Positions 1 through 9,286 are shown, counted from the first letter of the stretch. The stretch is 64,000 nt of DNA from CAXRDE01 sp964229355 (GCA_964229355.1 CAXRDE010000016.1:314206-378205); one strand, 5' to 3'. The notes: generated from the sequence alone by a model not told the origin. Numbers and translations are program-made.

Positions 1-2183
1 TAAGAGGTCCAGGCCAGTTCGCGACGGTAATGCTCCAGTTGCTCTTCTTGTCCGGGCAGGTTTTTCAGTTTTTCTAGAATTTGCAGCCCTTCATGCATGA
101 GCAAGGTTGCCTCCATGCGGACCGATGAGGCCTGACCGGCTTCAATGAGATACTGAAAGGCTTTGACCCGATCCCGACCGTTTTTGAAGTGATAAGCCAG
201 CGCGCTGATACTGGCCGCAGCCTTTTCTAGCCATTCGCCCACCTGCTGGTGAATATCCTTGCGGGGTTCTTCTTCAATATCGCTATAGAGCGTTTCTCGC
301 ACGCGATCGTGGGGAAAGTGCAGCGCATCGTTGTCCCGTTCTAAAAACTGCCGTTCTACGAGTTCTTCGACGTGGATGAACAACTGGTCTTTGTCCTCGG
401 CCAGGGTTTCTGCCAGGGCCAGATCAATGCGTTTACCCACCACCGCCAGTTTATGCACCAAACGGGCTGCTTGCTCAGAGAGGCGCTTTAGACGTTGCTT
501 AATGGTATCAGCAATGGAGGTGGGCAACTGCCACTCGGGATAATTATCGGGAATGATCCATTGGCCTTTATGTTGGCGGATCATGTTTTCTTCCATTAAG
601 TAACGCAGCATCTCACGAATGAAAAAGGCGTTGCCTGAAGTGGCGCCGTAGAAGTAAGGAATAAAGTCTTCCGGTAGGTGCACGTCTCGCAGCATTTTTT
701 CAATGAGCTCGGCCATTTGTTCGGGGCGAAAAGGATTCAGTTTGATGAGACGGGAGAGGTCTTCTTCAAGGGTTTGCCACAGGGGATTATTGGGCAATAG
801 TTCATCGTCGCGAAAAGATCCCAGCATCATGACAGCGCTGTGTTGGAGTTCACGAATACAGTAGTTGAACAGTTCAACACTGGCCATGTCTGACCAGTGC
901 AGATCGTCCACAAAGAGAATCAGGGGACGCTGTTTGGCCACTGCTTTAAGCCAGGCCACCACGGTTTCAAAGAGGGTTATTTTTTGCTGGCGGGGGTCAA
1001 AGTCTTCCCGGGGGAAAATATCGTGGGCTTCAAGCTGGGGAAGCAGGTGAGCCAGTGTGGGGCCAAACGCCTGAAGTTGTTCCGGCGTACTGAGGGGAAT
1101 CACCTGGTTCAGGGCCTGTACCAGGGGGGCGTAAGAAGCCATCCCCTGCTCCACGCAAATGCCCTGACAAAAAGGAATTTCTGCCAATTGGGCTTTGATT
1201 TTGAATTCTTCAATCAGGCGAGATTTTCCGACCCCTGCAGGGGCTCCAATAAAAAAAGAAGGGCTGTGCTGGGTCAATTGCTCCAGGGCCTGCTCCAGGG
1301 TGCCAAGCTCTTCATCTCGGGCCACCAGCACATGGGAGCTCAGGTAGCTGTTGCGATCGGCTTCACTTAATTGCAATGAAATACCGCTGGCTGCTGAGAG
1401 ATCCTCCAGGAGTTCTGCGGTATTGCGATAGCGATCTTCGGGTTTCTTGGCCAGCATTTTGTGAATGATAGCGATCAGGTCCTGGGGAATATCCTGGCGA
1501 AAGCTGTTTAAGGGAGCTGGCTGAGACGAAATATGGGCTTTTACTACATCCAGTACCGTGGTGCCCACAAAAGGTTGCACGCCCGCGATCAATTCATAGG
1601 CCAGTACCCCCAGGGCGTAAATATCGGTGCTTTCGTTAATGAGGCCCCGCTGGGGAATTTCCGGGGCCATATAGGCCACGGTGCCTGTGAGTTGGCCATT
1701 GCTGCGGGTATCAATGGCCTGCATCAGACCAAAGTCCATGAGTTTGACCTGGTTATCCGGCGTGAGGCGGATATTTTCGGGTTTTATATCGGCATGGACC
1801 AGTCGCCGAGAGTGAATGAAGCCCAGGGCCTGTGCCGTTTGGATTAAAATAGCATAGGCCAAATCCGCGGAAATGTTTTTCAGTTCGCTCAGTTCTTGAC
1901 CGGGCACGATTTCCATGGTGAAGTAGGGCGTTTGGTCTTCTAAAACGCCGTACTCGTGGACCTGAATAATATGAGGGTGTGCCAGGCGGGTCATAAACCA
2001 AAACTCCTGGCGAAACTGTAAGAGTGCGGCTTCACTACTGATTTTTTGAGACAGTACCTTCAGCGCACACGACCGTTGCTCTACGGTGTCAAGCACCTGA
2101 TAAACGCGGCCCATGCCGCCTTCACCCAGCAGATCTTGCACCGTATAGCGGTTGGCAATGCGTACAGTTTCGTCAGTTTTCAT
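1..2183 (-). CDS. Serine/threonine protein kinase fused to AAA-type ATPase (partial)
   Basis: Reading the minus strand from an ATG at 2183 gives at least 727 codons with no stop before the window edge, so the C-terminus is missing. The N-terminal ~270 residues are a Hanks-type kinase: glycine loop GEGGMGRVY, lysine in CALKVL, catalytic loop HADIKPEN, DFG in MDFGLM and YMAPE. A signalling ATPase module follows, with Walker A GAPAGVGKS (near 1225-1255) and Walker B LILFVDDLHW, then helical sequence likely to form TPR-like repeats. This architecture is known from bacterial PknK-like multidomain kinases, which pass signals to regulators or transporters; the target here is unknown. The catalytic loop reads HAD rather than HRD, a non-RD kinase, so control by activation-loop phosphorylation may differ. 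It is a cytosolic protein with no membrane segment in the visible part. Family call is firm; the role is inferred. Confidence 0.88.
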   Translation of the reverse strand, partial: MKTDETVRIANRYTVQDLLGEGGMGRVYQVLDTVEQRSCALKVLSQKISSEAALLQFRQEFWFMTRLAHPHIIQVHEYGVLEDQTPYFTMEIVPGQELSELKNISADLAYAILIQTAQALGFIHSRRLVHADIKPENIRLTPDNQVKLMDFGLMQAIDTRSNGQLTGTVAYMAPEIPQRGLINESTDIYALGVLAYELIAGVQPFVGTTVLDVVKAHISSQPAPLNSFRQDIPQDLIAIIHKMLAKKPEDRYRNTAELLEDLSAASGISLQLSEADRNSYLSSHVLVARDEELGTLEQALEQLTQHSPSFFIGAPAGVGKSRLIEEFKIKAQLAEIPFCQGICVEQGMASYAPLVQALNQVIPLSTPEQLQAFGPTLAHLLPQLEAHDIFPREDFDPRQQKITLFETVVAWLKAVAKQRPLILFVDDLHWSDMASVELFNYCIRELQHSAVMMLGSFRDDELLPNNPLWQTLEEDLSRLIKLNPFRPEQMAELIEKMLRDVHLPEDFIPYFYGATSGNAFFIREMLRYLMEENMIRQHKGQWIIPDNYPEWQLPTSIADTIKQRLKRLSEQAARLVHKLAVVGKRIDLALAETLAEDKDQLFIHVEELVERQFLERDNDALHFPHDRVRETLYSDIEEEPRKDIHQQVGEWLEKAAASISALAYHFKNGRDRVKAFQYLIEAGQASSVRMEATLLMHEGLQILEKLKNLPGQEEQLEHYRRELAWTS

Positions 2184-2359
2184 GAAGGCTCCAGGTCATT
2201 CAGGTGTCGTTTAACATATTATACGTGTTCTTCTCAAGGCTGCCCATGCAGAGGTTCATTATCTTGGGCGGTGAGTGAAGTCACAGCGTGGCCCTCGAAG
2301 TACAGATAGAGTATAAAATGATGATAGCCTGTAGATAATTCAAGGAAGTACGAAAGCCC

Positions 2360-2647
2360 ATGAAGATTTTGGCCCTGGATATAGAACGTCAAACGGCTCA
2401 GCACCAGTTCTGTGGGACCGTCGATTATCAATTGCACGATACACGTATCGGCACACTTTTATGGGTTTTAGAAGCCAGCACGAACAATATTCAGGTGCGC
2501 TTTGTGCAGGGCAGTGGTCCAGATTGGGATGGCATTGCTCGGCAGCACGCACGGGTGCTTTCCGATCACTTGATTTTAGCCGTCGCGCGTGAGCGGGGCT
2601 GGCCCGCCCTATCGGCAGCACCTCAGGGTGTAAAAGAGACCGTCTAA
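2360..2647 (+). CDS. Hypothetical protein, 95 aa
   Basis: Small unrecognised protein. The start MKILALDIE follows a purine-rich AAGGAAG about 13 bases upstream, and a possible TATAAA -10 box lies near 2310-2316. The sequence is a compact mix of predicted beta strands (MKILALDIE, GTLLWVLEA, IQVRFV) followed by helix, with no signal peptide or membrane segment. A minus-strand frame of similar length overlaps it (2340-2681), but that frame is rich in Arg, Pro, Ser and Cys like a shadow frame, and this one has the better start context. It stands alone between the divergent kinase gene and a lipoprotein gene. Function unknown. Confidence 0.5.
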   Translation: MKILALDIERQTAQHQFCGTVDYQLHDTRIGTLLWVLEASTNNIQVRFVQGSGPDWDGIARQHARVLSDHLILAVARERGWPALSAAPQGVKETV

Positions 2648-2729
2648 GGGAACTTTTTTTTCTACCTCCCGTCCTACGCACTATACCTGCTGTCTCAATA
2701 AACGATGAAATAAGAATGGATAATGAACC

Positions 2730-3248
2730 ATGAAAAAATTAACCCAAACCCTTATGACCGCGGCTTTCGCCTTATCTCTTGCCGCTTGTGGCCCCACAGC
2801 CACCCAAATTTCGACGCCTGACGGTCAAAAACTGGAAGGGGATCGTTCGATTTCTGGAAAAGTGACCGGTGACGCCGTGGGCGCGGACACCAAAATAGCC
2901 CTCTTTGGGGCTTTTGTAAATGTATCCGGTAACAAGATTGACGCCACCAATCAAACCATCGAAGACGATACCACCCTGGCGGTACAGGCCGTGGCTGAAG
3001 GTCAATATGCCTTTGCTTTACCTAAACCTCCTCAAAAAGCCGGTTTGGGTGTTGCCAATCTGCGTATTTTTGCTTTTAACGACGCCAACAATAACAATAT
3101 GTACGACGAAGGCGAACTCAAGTCTCCCGAAGGCAGCGTACGTTATGCTCCGGGCGTGGGCTACCGCTCCGCAAAAGATGCCGATGGCAACGAAATTGCC
3201 GTGGTCGTGGATGATTTTAAAGACTTTGATTTTAAATTGAACCCCTAA
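2730..3248 (+). CDS. Putative lipoprotein with Asp/Asn-rich calcium-type loop
   Basis: 172 residues. A signal peptide MKKLTQTLMTAAFALSLAAC carries a clear lipobox (LAAC, Cys20), so the mature protein should be a lipid-anchored envelope protein. The body is mostly predicted beta strand. Around residues 113-125 lies NDANNNNMYDEGE, which resembles an EF-hand or dockerin-type calcium loop, as in many bacterial lipoproteins carrying carboxypeptidase-regulatory-like beta-sandwich folds. No catalytic motif is visible. It is a single gene closed by a strong hairpin terminator. Localisation is well supported; function is unknown. Confidence 0.82.
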   Translation: MKKLTQTLMTAAFALSLAACGPTATQISTPDGQKLEGDRSISGKVTGDAVGADTKIALFGAFVNVSGNKIDATNQTIEDDTTLAVQAVAEGQYAFALPKPPQKAGLGVANLRIFAFNDANNNNMYDEGELKSPEGSVRYAPGVGYRSAKDADGNEIAVVVDDFKDFDFKLNP

Positions 3249-3276
3249 GCTTATTTCTGCCCGATTCCCCGTTGAT

Positions 3277-3316
3277 AAACAAACCCCTTGCCCCACAAAG
3301 GTAAGGGGTTTGTTTT
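3277..3316 (+). terminator. Rho-independent terminator after the lipoprotein gene
   Basis: The arms AAACAAACCCCTT and AAGGGGTTTGTTT form a perfect 13-bp stem that runs into a T-rich tract, 28 bases after the stop at 3248. The end of the hairpin overlaps the likely -10 box of the next gene. Confidence 0.9.
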
Positions 3317-3321
3317 ATAAT
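3316..3321 (+). promoter_or_regulatory. Putative -10 box (TATAAT) for a leaderless transcript
   Basis: A perfect TATAAT lies only 7 bases before the ATG at 3329, with no ribosome binding site in between. Transcription starting at the normal distance would begin at or next to the ATG. No convincing -35 box is seen at 17 bases. Confidence 0.4.
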
Positions 3322-3328
3322 TTAAAGT

Positions 3329-3769
3329 ATGCAAGTTCAAAATGATCCTCCCCGTCGTCAACGATCCCGTGAGGTGAGTGGTGCCAGCAGCGGCCCCTCG
3401 CAAAAATCAGCGGCCCCATCTTCGTTTCAGCAAATTGTATCTGCAGGCGCCCAATCCATTAAAGACTCGCTCGACGATTTAATGGCCACTTTAGATCAAG
3501 CGGGACACAAGCTCTTGTCAGCCCCTTCAGAAGCCCATTTAACCCAATACACGCAAGCTGTGAGAGCTTTTGTGCGTAAAGCCCAGGGTGAGTCCATGGC
3601 GGTTAGCAAGCAATTTGATCGCCACAACCGCTTATATATGGTGGTGAGAGAGGTGGATACTCACCTGGCGCAGCTGACAGAGCAAGTGCTCAATCACCAG
3701 GGGCGAGCGCTTGAGATGGCTGCCCGCATTCAAGAAATTCGCGGTATCCTGCTAGATATGTATATTTGA
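3329..3769 (+). CDS. YaaR family protein (DUF327)
   Basis: 146 residues. After a polar, disordered N-terminus (about 30 residues) the protein is helical, and its C-terminus (RIQEIRGILLDMYI) closely matches the ending of Bacillus YaaR and relatives (EIKGLLVNLY type). Members of this family are small cytosolic proteins often found near flagellar or envelope genes; no biochemical activity is established. It opens a tight run of genes to 9260. The next ORF can start at a TTG overlapping its TGA (3766-3769), which suggests coupled translation. Assignment rests on the C-terminal pattern and the length. Confidence 0.78.
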   Translation: MQVQNDPPRRQRSREVSGASSGPSQKSAAPSSFQQIVSAGAQSIKDSLDDLMATLDQAGHKLLSAPSEAHLTQYTQAVRAFVRKAQGESMAVSKQFDRHNRLYMVVREVDTHLAQLTEQVLNHQGRALEMAARIQEIRGILLDMYI

Positions 3770-3777
3770 AGATCAGG

Positions 3778-4710
3778 ATGTTGAATCGTTTTATGCTCAC
3801 ACCACCGCGCTTTTTGTTTGGGTTGCTTTGCTTGCTTTCCCTGGGGGCTTTTACACCACGGGCTGAAGCACGTCCAGAGAGTGCCTGGGTGCTTCCCCAA
3901 AATACCTGGTACGTTCACTCGCGCGCGGGTTATGGTTTTTCGCCCGCCTGGTCAAGTTTTGACAACCAGCAGGCCTTTTTGTTTGACAGTCATTTGGAGT
4001 TGGGTGTTATTGATGCTGCCACCTTGACCCTTGATGTGCCCGCAGTGACCCGCCGCCTGACCCTGGCAGAGGACACCGAAACGACGCTGGTAAACAACGG
4101 GTTTACGGATTTGCGCGTGGGAACCCGGGTGCGCTTGCTGCAAGAGCCTTTTGCCCTGAGTCTTCAGGGGGCTTTGAAGATTCCCATGGCCTATGATGTG
4201 AGTTTTTCTCCGAGCCTGGGCGAAGGTCAATTGGATGCAGAACTGGGGCTTACTGCAGGCTATATGTTTTATCCCCTGGAGGCGTACGTGCAAGGGGGGG
4301 TGGGCTATCGTTTGCGCAGTCCCTTTGACAGCAAGCATGTGCGTGTAAGTGAGCGTTTGCGCAGTACAGAATCTGCTATTTTAAAACCTGCCGATGAAAT
4401 CTCTTTTTTCACCGAGACAGGTATTTGGTTGAGCGAGCACTGGTTTGCTTCCCTGAATCTATGGGGAGGACTGGCCCTGAATCAGCCAGAGGCTTTGCCT
4501 CAGGATCAAGTGTATTTTAGCCCGTTGGTGGCTTACCGTATCAATCCAGCGATAGATGTTTCCTTACAGACAGATCTTCCTGTCTTTAACCGCAATCGTG
4601 AAGACCTGATGACGGTGATGTTGGGTTTGCATTTGCGCTTTGGTGAACCCCTCGCCAGAGGCGTTGGCTTGCGCGGTGCAAACGCCGATTATGCGCGTTA
4701 TGAAAACTAA
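3778..4710 (+). CDS. Putative outer-membrane beta-barrel protein
   Basis: About 310 residues. The signal peptide (RFLFGLLCLLSLGAFTPRAEA) ends in AEA followed by RPESAW, a typical signal peptidase I site. The mature part is a series of alternating amphipathic strands with frequent Tyr, Trp and Gly (for example YVHSRAGYGFSPAW and VYFSPLVAYRINPAIDVSLQ) ending in LGLHLRFG, as expected of a barrel of roughly a dozen strands. The start is uncertain: TTG at 3766 overlaps the previous stop, ATG at 3778 is used here, and ATG at 3793 is also possible. The 3' end overlaps the oxidase gene. It resembles alpha-amylase/phenol-type transporter barrels in general layout only; substrate unknown. Confidence 0.7.
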   Translation: MLNRFMLTPPRFLFGLLCLLSLGAFTPRAEARPESAWVLPQNTWYVHSRAGYGFSPAWSSFDNQQAFLFDSHLELGVIDAATLTLDVPAVTRRLTLAEDTETTLVNNGFTDLRVGTRVRLLQEPFALSLQGALKIPMAYDVSFSPSLGEGQLDAELGLTAGYMFYPLEAYVQGGVGYRLRSPFDSKHVRVSERLRSTESAILKPADEISFFTETGIWLSEHWFASLNLWGGLALNQPEALPQDQVYFSPLVAYRINPAIDVSLQTDLPVFNRNREDLMTVMLGLHLRFGEPLARGVGLRGANADYARYEN

Positions 4711-7555
4711 AGTCTTAACGCCAGACGCCTGTGAACGTTTACAGCAGGCCTGTCAAACGGTACTGCTGGACCCTCTGTCTTGTGTGGCTTTTGCCAGTGA
4801 TGCCAGTTTTTACCGTTTGGTGCCCCAGGCTGTGGCCCGCCCGCAGCACCTGCATGAGATCCGTGCCCTTTTTGCCTGGAGCCAGGCAGAGCAGATTCCT
4901 CTGGTCTTTCGGGCCGGGGGCACGAGCTTGTCAGGGCAAGCCATTACGGATGGGGTGCTGGTAGATGTGTCACGCCACTGGCGAGGATTCTCAGTCCAGG
5001 CGCAGGACGATATTCCCGCAGCGATTGTGTGTGCACAACCCGGTGTGGTGGGGGGGCATTTAAACGCTTTTTTACAGTCCTTTGGCCGTAAAATAGGTCC
5101 CGATCCCGCCTCGATTCAGAGCTGTATGGTCGGGGGAATCGTGGCCAATAACGCCAGTGGTATGTGCTGCGGCGTCCAGCAGAATACTTACCATACTCTT
5201 GATTCGTTGGTGTTTATGTTGCCGGATGGTACCTGTTATGACACTGCAAAGCCCGCTGATCACCTCCGATTTGCCGAGGAGCAGGCAAAGCTGTGCCGCA
5301 CGATTCTGCATTTACGAGAGCGCTTGTTGCAAGACAAAGCCCTTGCTGAGCGGGTACGCCGCAAGTACCGTCAGAAAAACACCACGGGTTATGGGCTGAA
5401 TGCTTTTTTAGATTTTTCAGATCCCTTTGCCATTTTTCGCCATGTGCTGGTGGGCTCAGAAGGGACCCTTGCTTTTATTGCTGAAGTGCGGTTGCGTACC
5501 TGTGTTGTGGGCGCTTTTCGCAGCACGGGTTTATTGCTTTTTCCCCAGGTGGAAGCGGCGTGTCAGGCCCTTGATGCGCTGCGGCCCCATTGCGAAGCTC
5601 TGGAGCTTATGGACGCGAGTTCTCTGAGGTGCTTACCCGTAGCGGCGCTTCAGCCCTGGTGGCCAGACTGGCCAGAGGGGACTGCCCTGGATGGCCATCA
5701 GGAGCCCTGTGCCCTTTTAATTGAATGTCAGGCAGAAAGCGCTCCGTTATTGCAACAGCGTCTGCTGGCTCTGGAAGGGGTGATAGACACCTTGCCACTC
5801 TTACAGAGGGTGTCCATGACGCAAGATCCAGACGCCCAGGCTTTGCTCTGGAAGTTACGTAAAGGGCTTTACCCTTCGGTGGGGGCTGTGCGACAACAGG
5901 GAACGGCGGTGGTTATTGAAGACGTGGTCTTTCCACCTGAGCACCTGGCACAAGGTATTGCTGGTTTACAAGCGCTTTTTAAAACCCATGGCTATACCGC
6001 AGAGCAGGGATCCGGGGGGATTATATTTGGTCACGCCATGGACGCCAACGTGCATTTTGTCTTGACCCAGGGCTTTGATGATCAGGCGGCAGTGCAACGC
6101 TATGGGGCTTTTATGCAGGATTTAGTAGCGCTGGTGTTGACTTTGGGGGGTGCCTTAAAGGCTGAACACGGTACCGGTCGCAACGTGGCCCCCTTTGTCG
6201 AAGCTGAGTGGGGCTCTGAAGCCCTGTCCATTATGCAGGCCTTAAAGGCTGCGGTGGATCCGCAAGGCTTACTCAATCCCGGCGTCATTTTAAACGCAGA
6301 TCCTGAAAGCCATTTACAGCATTTAAAGATCTTGCCCCGTATTGATGCCGAAGTGGACCGTTGTACGGAATGTGGTTTTTGCGAGCCGGTGTGCCCGAGT
6401 CGGCGTTTGACTTTGACACCCCGGCAGCGCATTGTGTTGCGTCGCGAAAGAGAACGTCTACGCCAGGCTCATCAATTGCAGGCGCTTCAGGACTTGGACG
6501 CTGCGTATGCGTATGCGGGACTGGATACCTGCGCCACGGACAGCTTGTGTGCCAGCGCCTGCCCCGTGGGGATTGATACGGGCGCCCTGGTGAAGCGTCT
6601 GCGCGCTGAAGGCCTTTCTCAAGCTGCCCAAAAGCAAGCCGGGTGGGCTTCTCGCCAGTTCTCACATCTTGAAAAGGGTATGCGTTGGGCATTGACGCTC
6701 GGGCATGTGGGTTCAGCGCTGGGGGCAGAGCCCCTGATGAACTACACCTTACGGCAGGTGAGTAAAGGGCTTGGGACTCCCTTGCCCCAGTGGCATCACG
6801 ATCTGCCACCGGTGAATCGAGAGCGTTTGCCCGTAAACGAACCCACGGATCCAGAATTTGTTTACTTTCCTTCTTGTTTGAGTCGAAACCTGGGCTATGA
6901 GGATGCACCCCCGCTGCCGAAAGTTGTGATGCAGTTGGCCGAGCGGGCACAGTTAAAAGTGCATTTGCCCGCTGAGGTGGTGGGACATTGCTGTGGTTTG
7001 CCCTTCGGCTCGAAAGGTTTTACATTGGCAGATCAGAGGGCGCTAAAAGCCACCACAGACATGTTATGGCGGGTAACGCAGCAGGGGCGTCTGCCGGTGA
7101 TTATGGACACCAGTCCCTGCACGCACCATTTGCACACCCATTTGCAAGCGCAGGGTATAACCATCATGGACTTTGTCACCTTTAGTGCGCGTTATCTGGT
7201 GCCCCGTTTGGCCTTACAACCCGTTTATGAGCACGTGTACGCTTACCCGGTTTGCGCGGTACAAAAAATGGGGTTGACGCAGGATTTTATGCATGTGGTG
7301 CAGCGCTGCGCCCAACGGGTCAGTCAACCTTTAGTGGCCACCTGCTGCGGTACGGCGGGCGACCGGGGGTTGATGTACCCAGAACTTACAGAGATGGCTC
7401 TGCAGGATGTGTCGCGACAGCTCCAGGAAACGCCTGTGAAGACATTGTGCGCCACCAGCCGCTCGTGCGAAATGGGCATGGGCTTACATTTAGATTCGGA
7501 GCCGGTGTCATTGGCACATGTGTTATGGGCAGCGGTACAAGGAGAAAAAACATGA
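4691..7555 (+). CDS. FAD-linked oxidase / Fe-S oxidoreductase fusion (D-2-hydroxyacid dehydrogenase type)
   Basis: About 954 residues that join the two halves of a glycolate or D-lactate oxidase. The N-terminal half is a PCMH-type FAD domain (FRAGGTSLSGQ near residue 75, then GSEGTLAFI) with the FAD-oxidase C-terminal region ending in EHGTGRN. The C-terminal half carries two ferredoxin-like 4Fe-4S motifs (CTECGFCEPVCP and CATDSLCASACP) and two CCG domains (CCGLPFGSKGF and CCGTAGDRG). Homologues oxidise D-lactate, glycolate or D-2-hydroxyglutarate and pass electrons through the clusters to the quinone pool at the inner face of the cytoplasmic membrane. The start is ATG 4691 or 4700; an upstream TTG (4640) is less likely. 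The gene overlaps both neighbours. The exact substrate cannot be read from sequence. Confidence 0.9.
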   Translation: MRVMKTKVLTPDACERLQQACQTVLLDPLSCVAFASDASFYRLVPQAVARPQHLHEIRALFAWSQAEQIPLVFRAGGTSLSGQAITDGVLVDVSRHWRGFSVQAQDDIPAAIVCAQPGVVGGHLNAFLQSFGRKIGPDPASIQSCMVGGIVANNASGMCCGVQQNTYHTLDSLVFMLPDGTCYDTAKPADHLRFAEEQAKLCRTILHLRERLLQDKALAERVRRKYRQKNTTGYGLNAFLDFSDPFAIFRHVLVGSEGTLAFIAEVRLRTCVVGAFRSTGLLLFPQVEAACQALDALRPHCEALELMDASSLRCLPVAALQPWWPDWPEGTALDGHQEPCALLIECQAESAPLLQQRLLALEGVIDTLPLLQRVSMTQDPDAQALLWKLRKGLYPSVGAVRQQGTAVVIEDVVFPPEHLAQGIAGLQALFKTHGYTAEQGSGGIIFGHAMDANVHFVLTQGFDDQAAVQRYGAFMQDLVALVLTLGGALKAEHGTGRNVAPFVEAEWGSEALSIMQALKAAVDPQGLLNPGVILNADPESHLQHLKILPRIDAEVDRCTECGFCEPVCPSRRLTLTPRQRIVLRRERERLRQAHQLQALQDLDAAYAYAGLDTCATDSLCASACPVGIDTGALVKRLRAEGLSQAAQKQAGWASRQFSHLEKGMRWALTLGHVGSALGAEPLMNYTLRQVSKGLGTPLPQWHHDLPPVNRERLPVNEPTDPEFVYFPSCLSRNLGYEDAPPLPKVVMQLAERAQLKVHLPAEVVGHCCGLPFGSKGFTLADQRALKATTDMLWRVTQQGRLPVIMDTSPCTHHLHTHLQAQGITIMDFVTFSARYLVPRLALQPVYEHVYAYPVCAVQKMGLTQDFMHVVQRCAQRVSQPLVATCCGTAGDRGLMYPELTEMALQDVSRQLQETPVKTLCATSRSCEMGMGLHLDSEPVSLAHVLWAAVQGEKT

Positions 7556-8430
7556 GAGACCTCTGTGGACTTGCTTTGACGCTGGGAGCTGTGTTTCTGT
7601 CTCCGGCTCTTGCTTCGGCCTCGCTGGTAACGCCGCCTGTGCAATGGGCTGCTACCGTGCCTGAGGCTTTGAGCGCTGCCGATGAGCAGCTCTTAAACGC
7701 TGCCCTGACGGGCAATCGGGAAGGGATTCGCCAGGCCCTGGCAGCGGGGGCGCGTTTAGAAGCTCGCGATCGGCGTCTGGATTTAACCCCTTTGATGCTG
7801 GCGCTTTACCGCGATCATCCGCTGGCGTTTGCGGATCTTTTGCAGGCAGGAGCAGATGTAAATGCCCGCAACCCCAGGGGCCAAACTCCGTTAATGATGT
7901 TGGCCAGCGGGGGACAATTGAACCTGGTACAAAAAGTGCTTGAGGTGGGGGCCTCACTGAATGCTCAGGATGAACTGGGAAATACCGCCCTGATGTGGGC
8001 GGCCTACTGGGGGCACCTGGCTGTGGTAGAGCATCTGCTGAAGGCACAGGCCAACGCGACCTTAAGCAATGACGATGGCAATACTGCTTTACACCTGGCG
8101 GCTTCAGGAGGTCTTGCCAATCAAACCCGTAAACTTTTGCAAAAACCCACGTTTACCGCTGTGGGGCGTCGACTTCAAGGTGAAAAAGTCGCAGACACCA
8201 AAGTGGTGTTGTTTCAGCGACTTATTGCCGCAGGAGCCCCTGTAGATGCGGTCAATCGCTGGGGCCAAAGCGCACTGATGTTGAGTGCAGAGCAGGGGGC
8301 CTGGGAGCCCATTGCGCATCTGATAGCGGCCGGTGCTTCGGTGCAGCGTGCGGATCTTCAAGGTCAAACCCTCAAAGACTATTTAACCCGGGCGGGTTAT
8401 GCCCAATGGGTAGAGCGTTTGCGCCCATGA
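7552..8430 (+). CDS. Exported ankyrin-repeat protein
   Basis: 292 residues. The ATG at 7552 overlaps the previous TGA (ATGA), so an upstream extension of this frame is rejected. A signal peptide (LCGLALTLGAVFLSPALASA) precedes five to six ankyrin repeats, each with the usual pattern such as TPLMLALYRDH, AGADVNARNPRGQTPLM, GNTALMWAAYWGHLAVVEHLL and GNTALHLAASGG. Ankyrin repeats mediate protein binding; periplasmic bacterial examples are often linked to oxidative metabolism or used as inhibitors. An irregular insertion lies between the fourth and fifth repeats (about residues 195-230). Its partner may be the oxidase or methyltransferase that flank it, but that is only inferred from coupling. 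Confidence 0.85.
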   Translation: MRDLCGLALTLGAVFLSPALASASLVTPPVQWAATVPEALSAADEQLLNAALTGNREGIRQALAAGARLEARDRRLDLTPLMLALYRDHPLAFADLLQAGADVNARNPRGQTPLMMLASGGQLNLVQKVLEVGASLNAQDELGNTALMWAAYWGHLAVVEHLLKAQANATLSNDDGNTALHLAASGGLANQTRKLLQKPTFTAVGRRLQGEKVADTKVVLFQRLIAAGAPVDAVNRWGQSALMLSAEQGAWEPIAHLIAAGASVQRADLQGQTLKDYLTRAGYAQWVERLRP

Positions 8431-9260
8431 CCCACGAGACCGATATGATGTTGAGTGGTATTCCGGGCACCAGTTTATGGGGGCTAAAAGCCCGTGCCGA
8501 GGAGCATGAAAACCCAGAGGGACTTTTTCAAGATGCATTGGCCCAGCAATGGTTTCGGAAGCTTTCGCCCTTTTTCTCGCCCGCTCTGGCCCGGTGGTAT
8601 ACGCCCACCTTGCAGCGCTCGATTGCTTTGCGCACCGATATCTTAGATCGGGCGGTACGCATGCATATACAGCGTCACCAGAACCCGGTAATTATTGAAA
8701 TGGGCGCGGGTTTTTCGACCCGTTACCACCGCCTTCAAGCTGAGAGTGTGTTGTGGTATGAGTGGGATCTGCCGGAAATGATTGAGGTACGCCTGGGCTT
8801 GCAAGAGCCTCAACATCCAACGCACCACTATTTGGCGTATTCTTTAACCGATGAGGCCTGGTGTTCACAGCTAAATCGTGAGGATCCTGAGCGCTATCTG
8901 TTTATTGCCGAAGGCTTGTTTATGTACTTCCCCCGTGAAACCATTGAAGCTTTAATCGCGCGCTTAAGACTCTTTTTTTCAGGCGCTTCTATGGCTTTTG
9001 ATGTACTGGGGGCCTTAAATTTTAAGGGGGCTCAGGCACCGGGCGAGGAGGTCGATGCCCCTGTCTATTGGGGGGTCAAGAACACGGAGCACCTGTACGC
9101 GGAACTCGGGGTGACCAGAATGGAGCCGGATCTCACCCTGCCGGCGCAAATTCGGCGTTACGGGCATTATCGGGGTTATTTAAAACCGTTGGAACGTTGG
9201 GTGTTATCGCAGCGCTGGCTGACGCGGCGTATGGGAGGCACCCTCTTTGCCCAACTGTGA
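8427..9260 (+). CDS. Leucine carboxyl methyltransferase (LCM/PPM1) family protein
   Basis: 277 residues from the ATG at 8427, which overlaps the preceding TGA; an ATG seven codons upstream is possible. The SAM-binding motif I reads IIEMGAGFSTRYHRL and a second family motif reads FIAEGLFMYFPRETIEALI, both characteristic of the LCMT-like class I methyltransferases that in bacteria often modify small molecules such as polyketides or carboxylates. No signal peptide, so it is cytosolic. It is the last gene of the overlapping run that begins at 3329. The substrate is unknown. Confidence 0.85.
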   Translation: MTHETDMMLSGIPGTSLWGLKARAEEHENPEGLFQDALAQQWFRKLSPFFSPALARWYTPTLQRSIALRTDILDRAVRMHIQRHQNPVIIEMGAGFSTRYHRLQAESVLWYEWDLPEMIEVRLGLQEPQHPTHHYLAYSLTDEAWCSQLNREDPERYLFIAEGLFMYFPRETIEALIARLRLFFSGASMAFDVLGALNFKGAQAPGEEVDAPVYWGVKNTEHLYAELGVTRMEPDLTLPAQIRRYGHYRGYLKPLERWVLSQRWLTRRMGGTLFAQL

Positions 9261-9286
9261 TTCGGCAAAGCGGGTGCGAGGGCATG

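Noticed and set aside
897..1370. 157-codon plus-strand frame opposite the kinase gene
   Set aside because: It lies wholly inside the kinase coding sequence on the other strand and shows no domain or ribosome site.
2340..2681. 113-codon minus-strand frame overlapping the 95-residue hypothetical
   Set aside because: Rich in Arg, Pro, Ser and Cys with no ribosome site; the plus-strand frame is more protein-like.
6285..6950. 221-codon minus-strand frame opposite the Fe-S part of the oxidase
   Set aside because: Arg/Ser/Pro-rich shadow of a well-supported gene with conserved cysteine motifs on the plus strand.
7252..7551. Upstream extension of the ankyrin gene
   Set aside because: Reads as low-quality sequence inside the oxidase gene; the signal peptide begins exactly at the ATG overlapping the previous stop.
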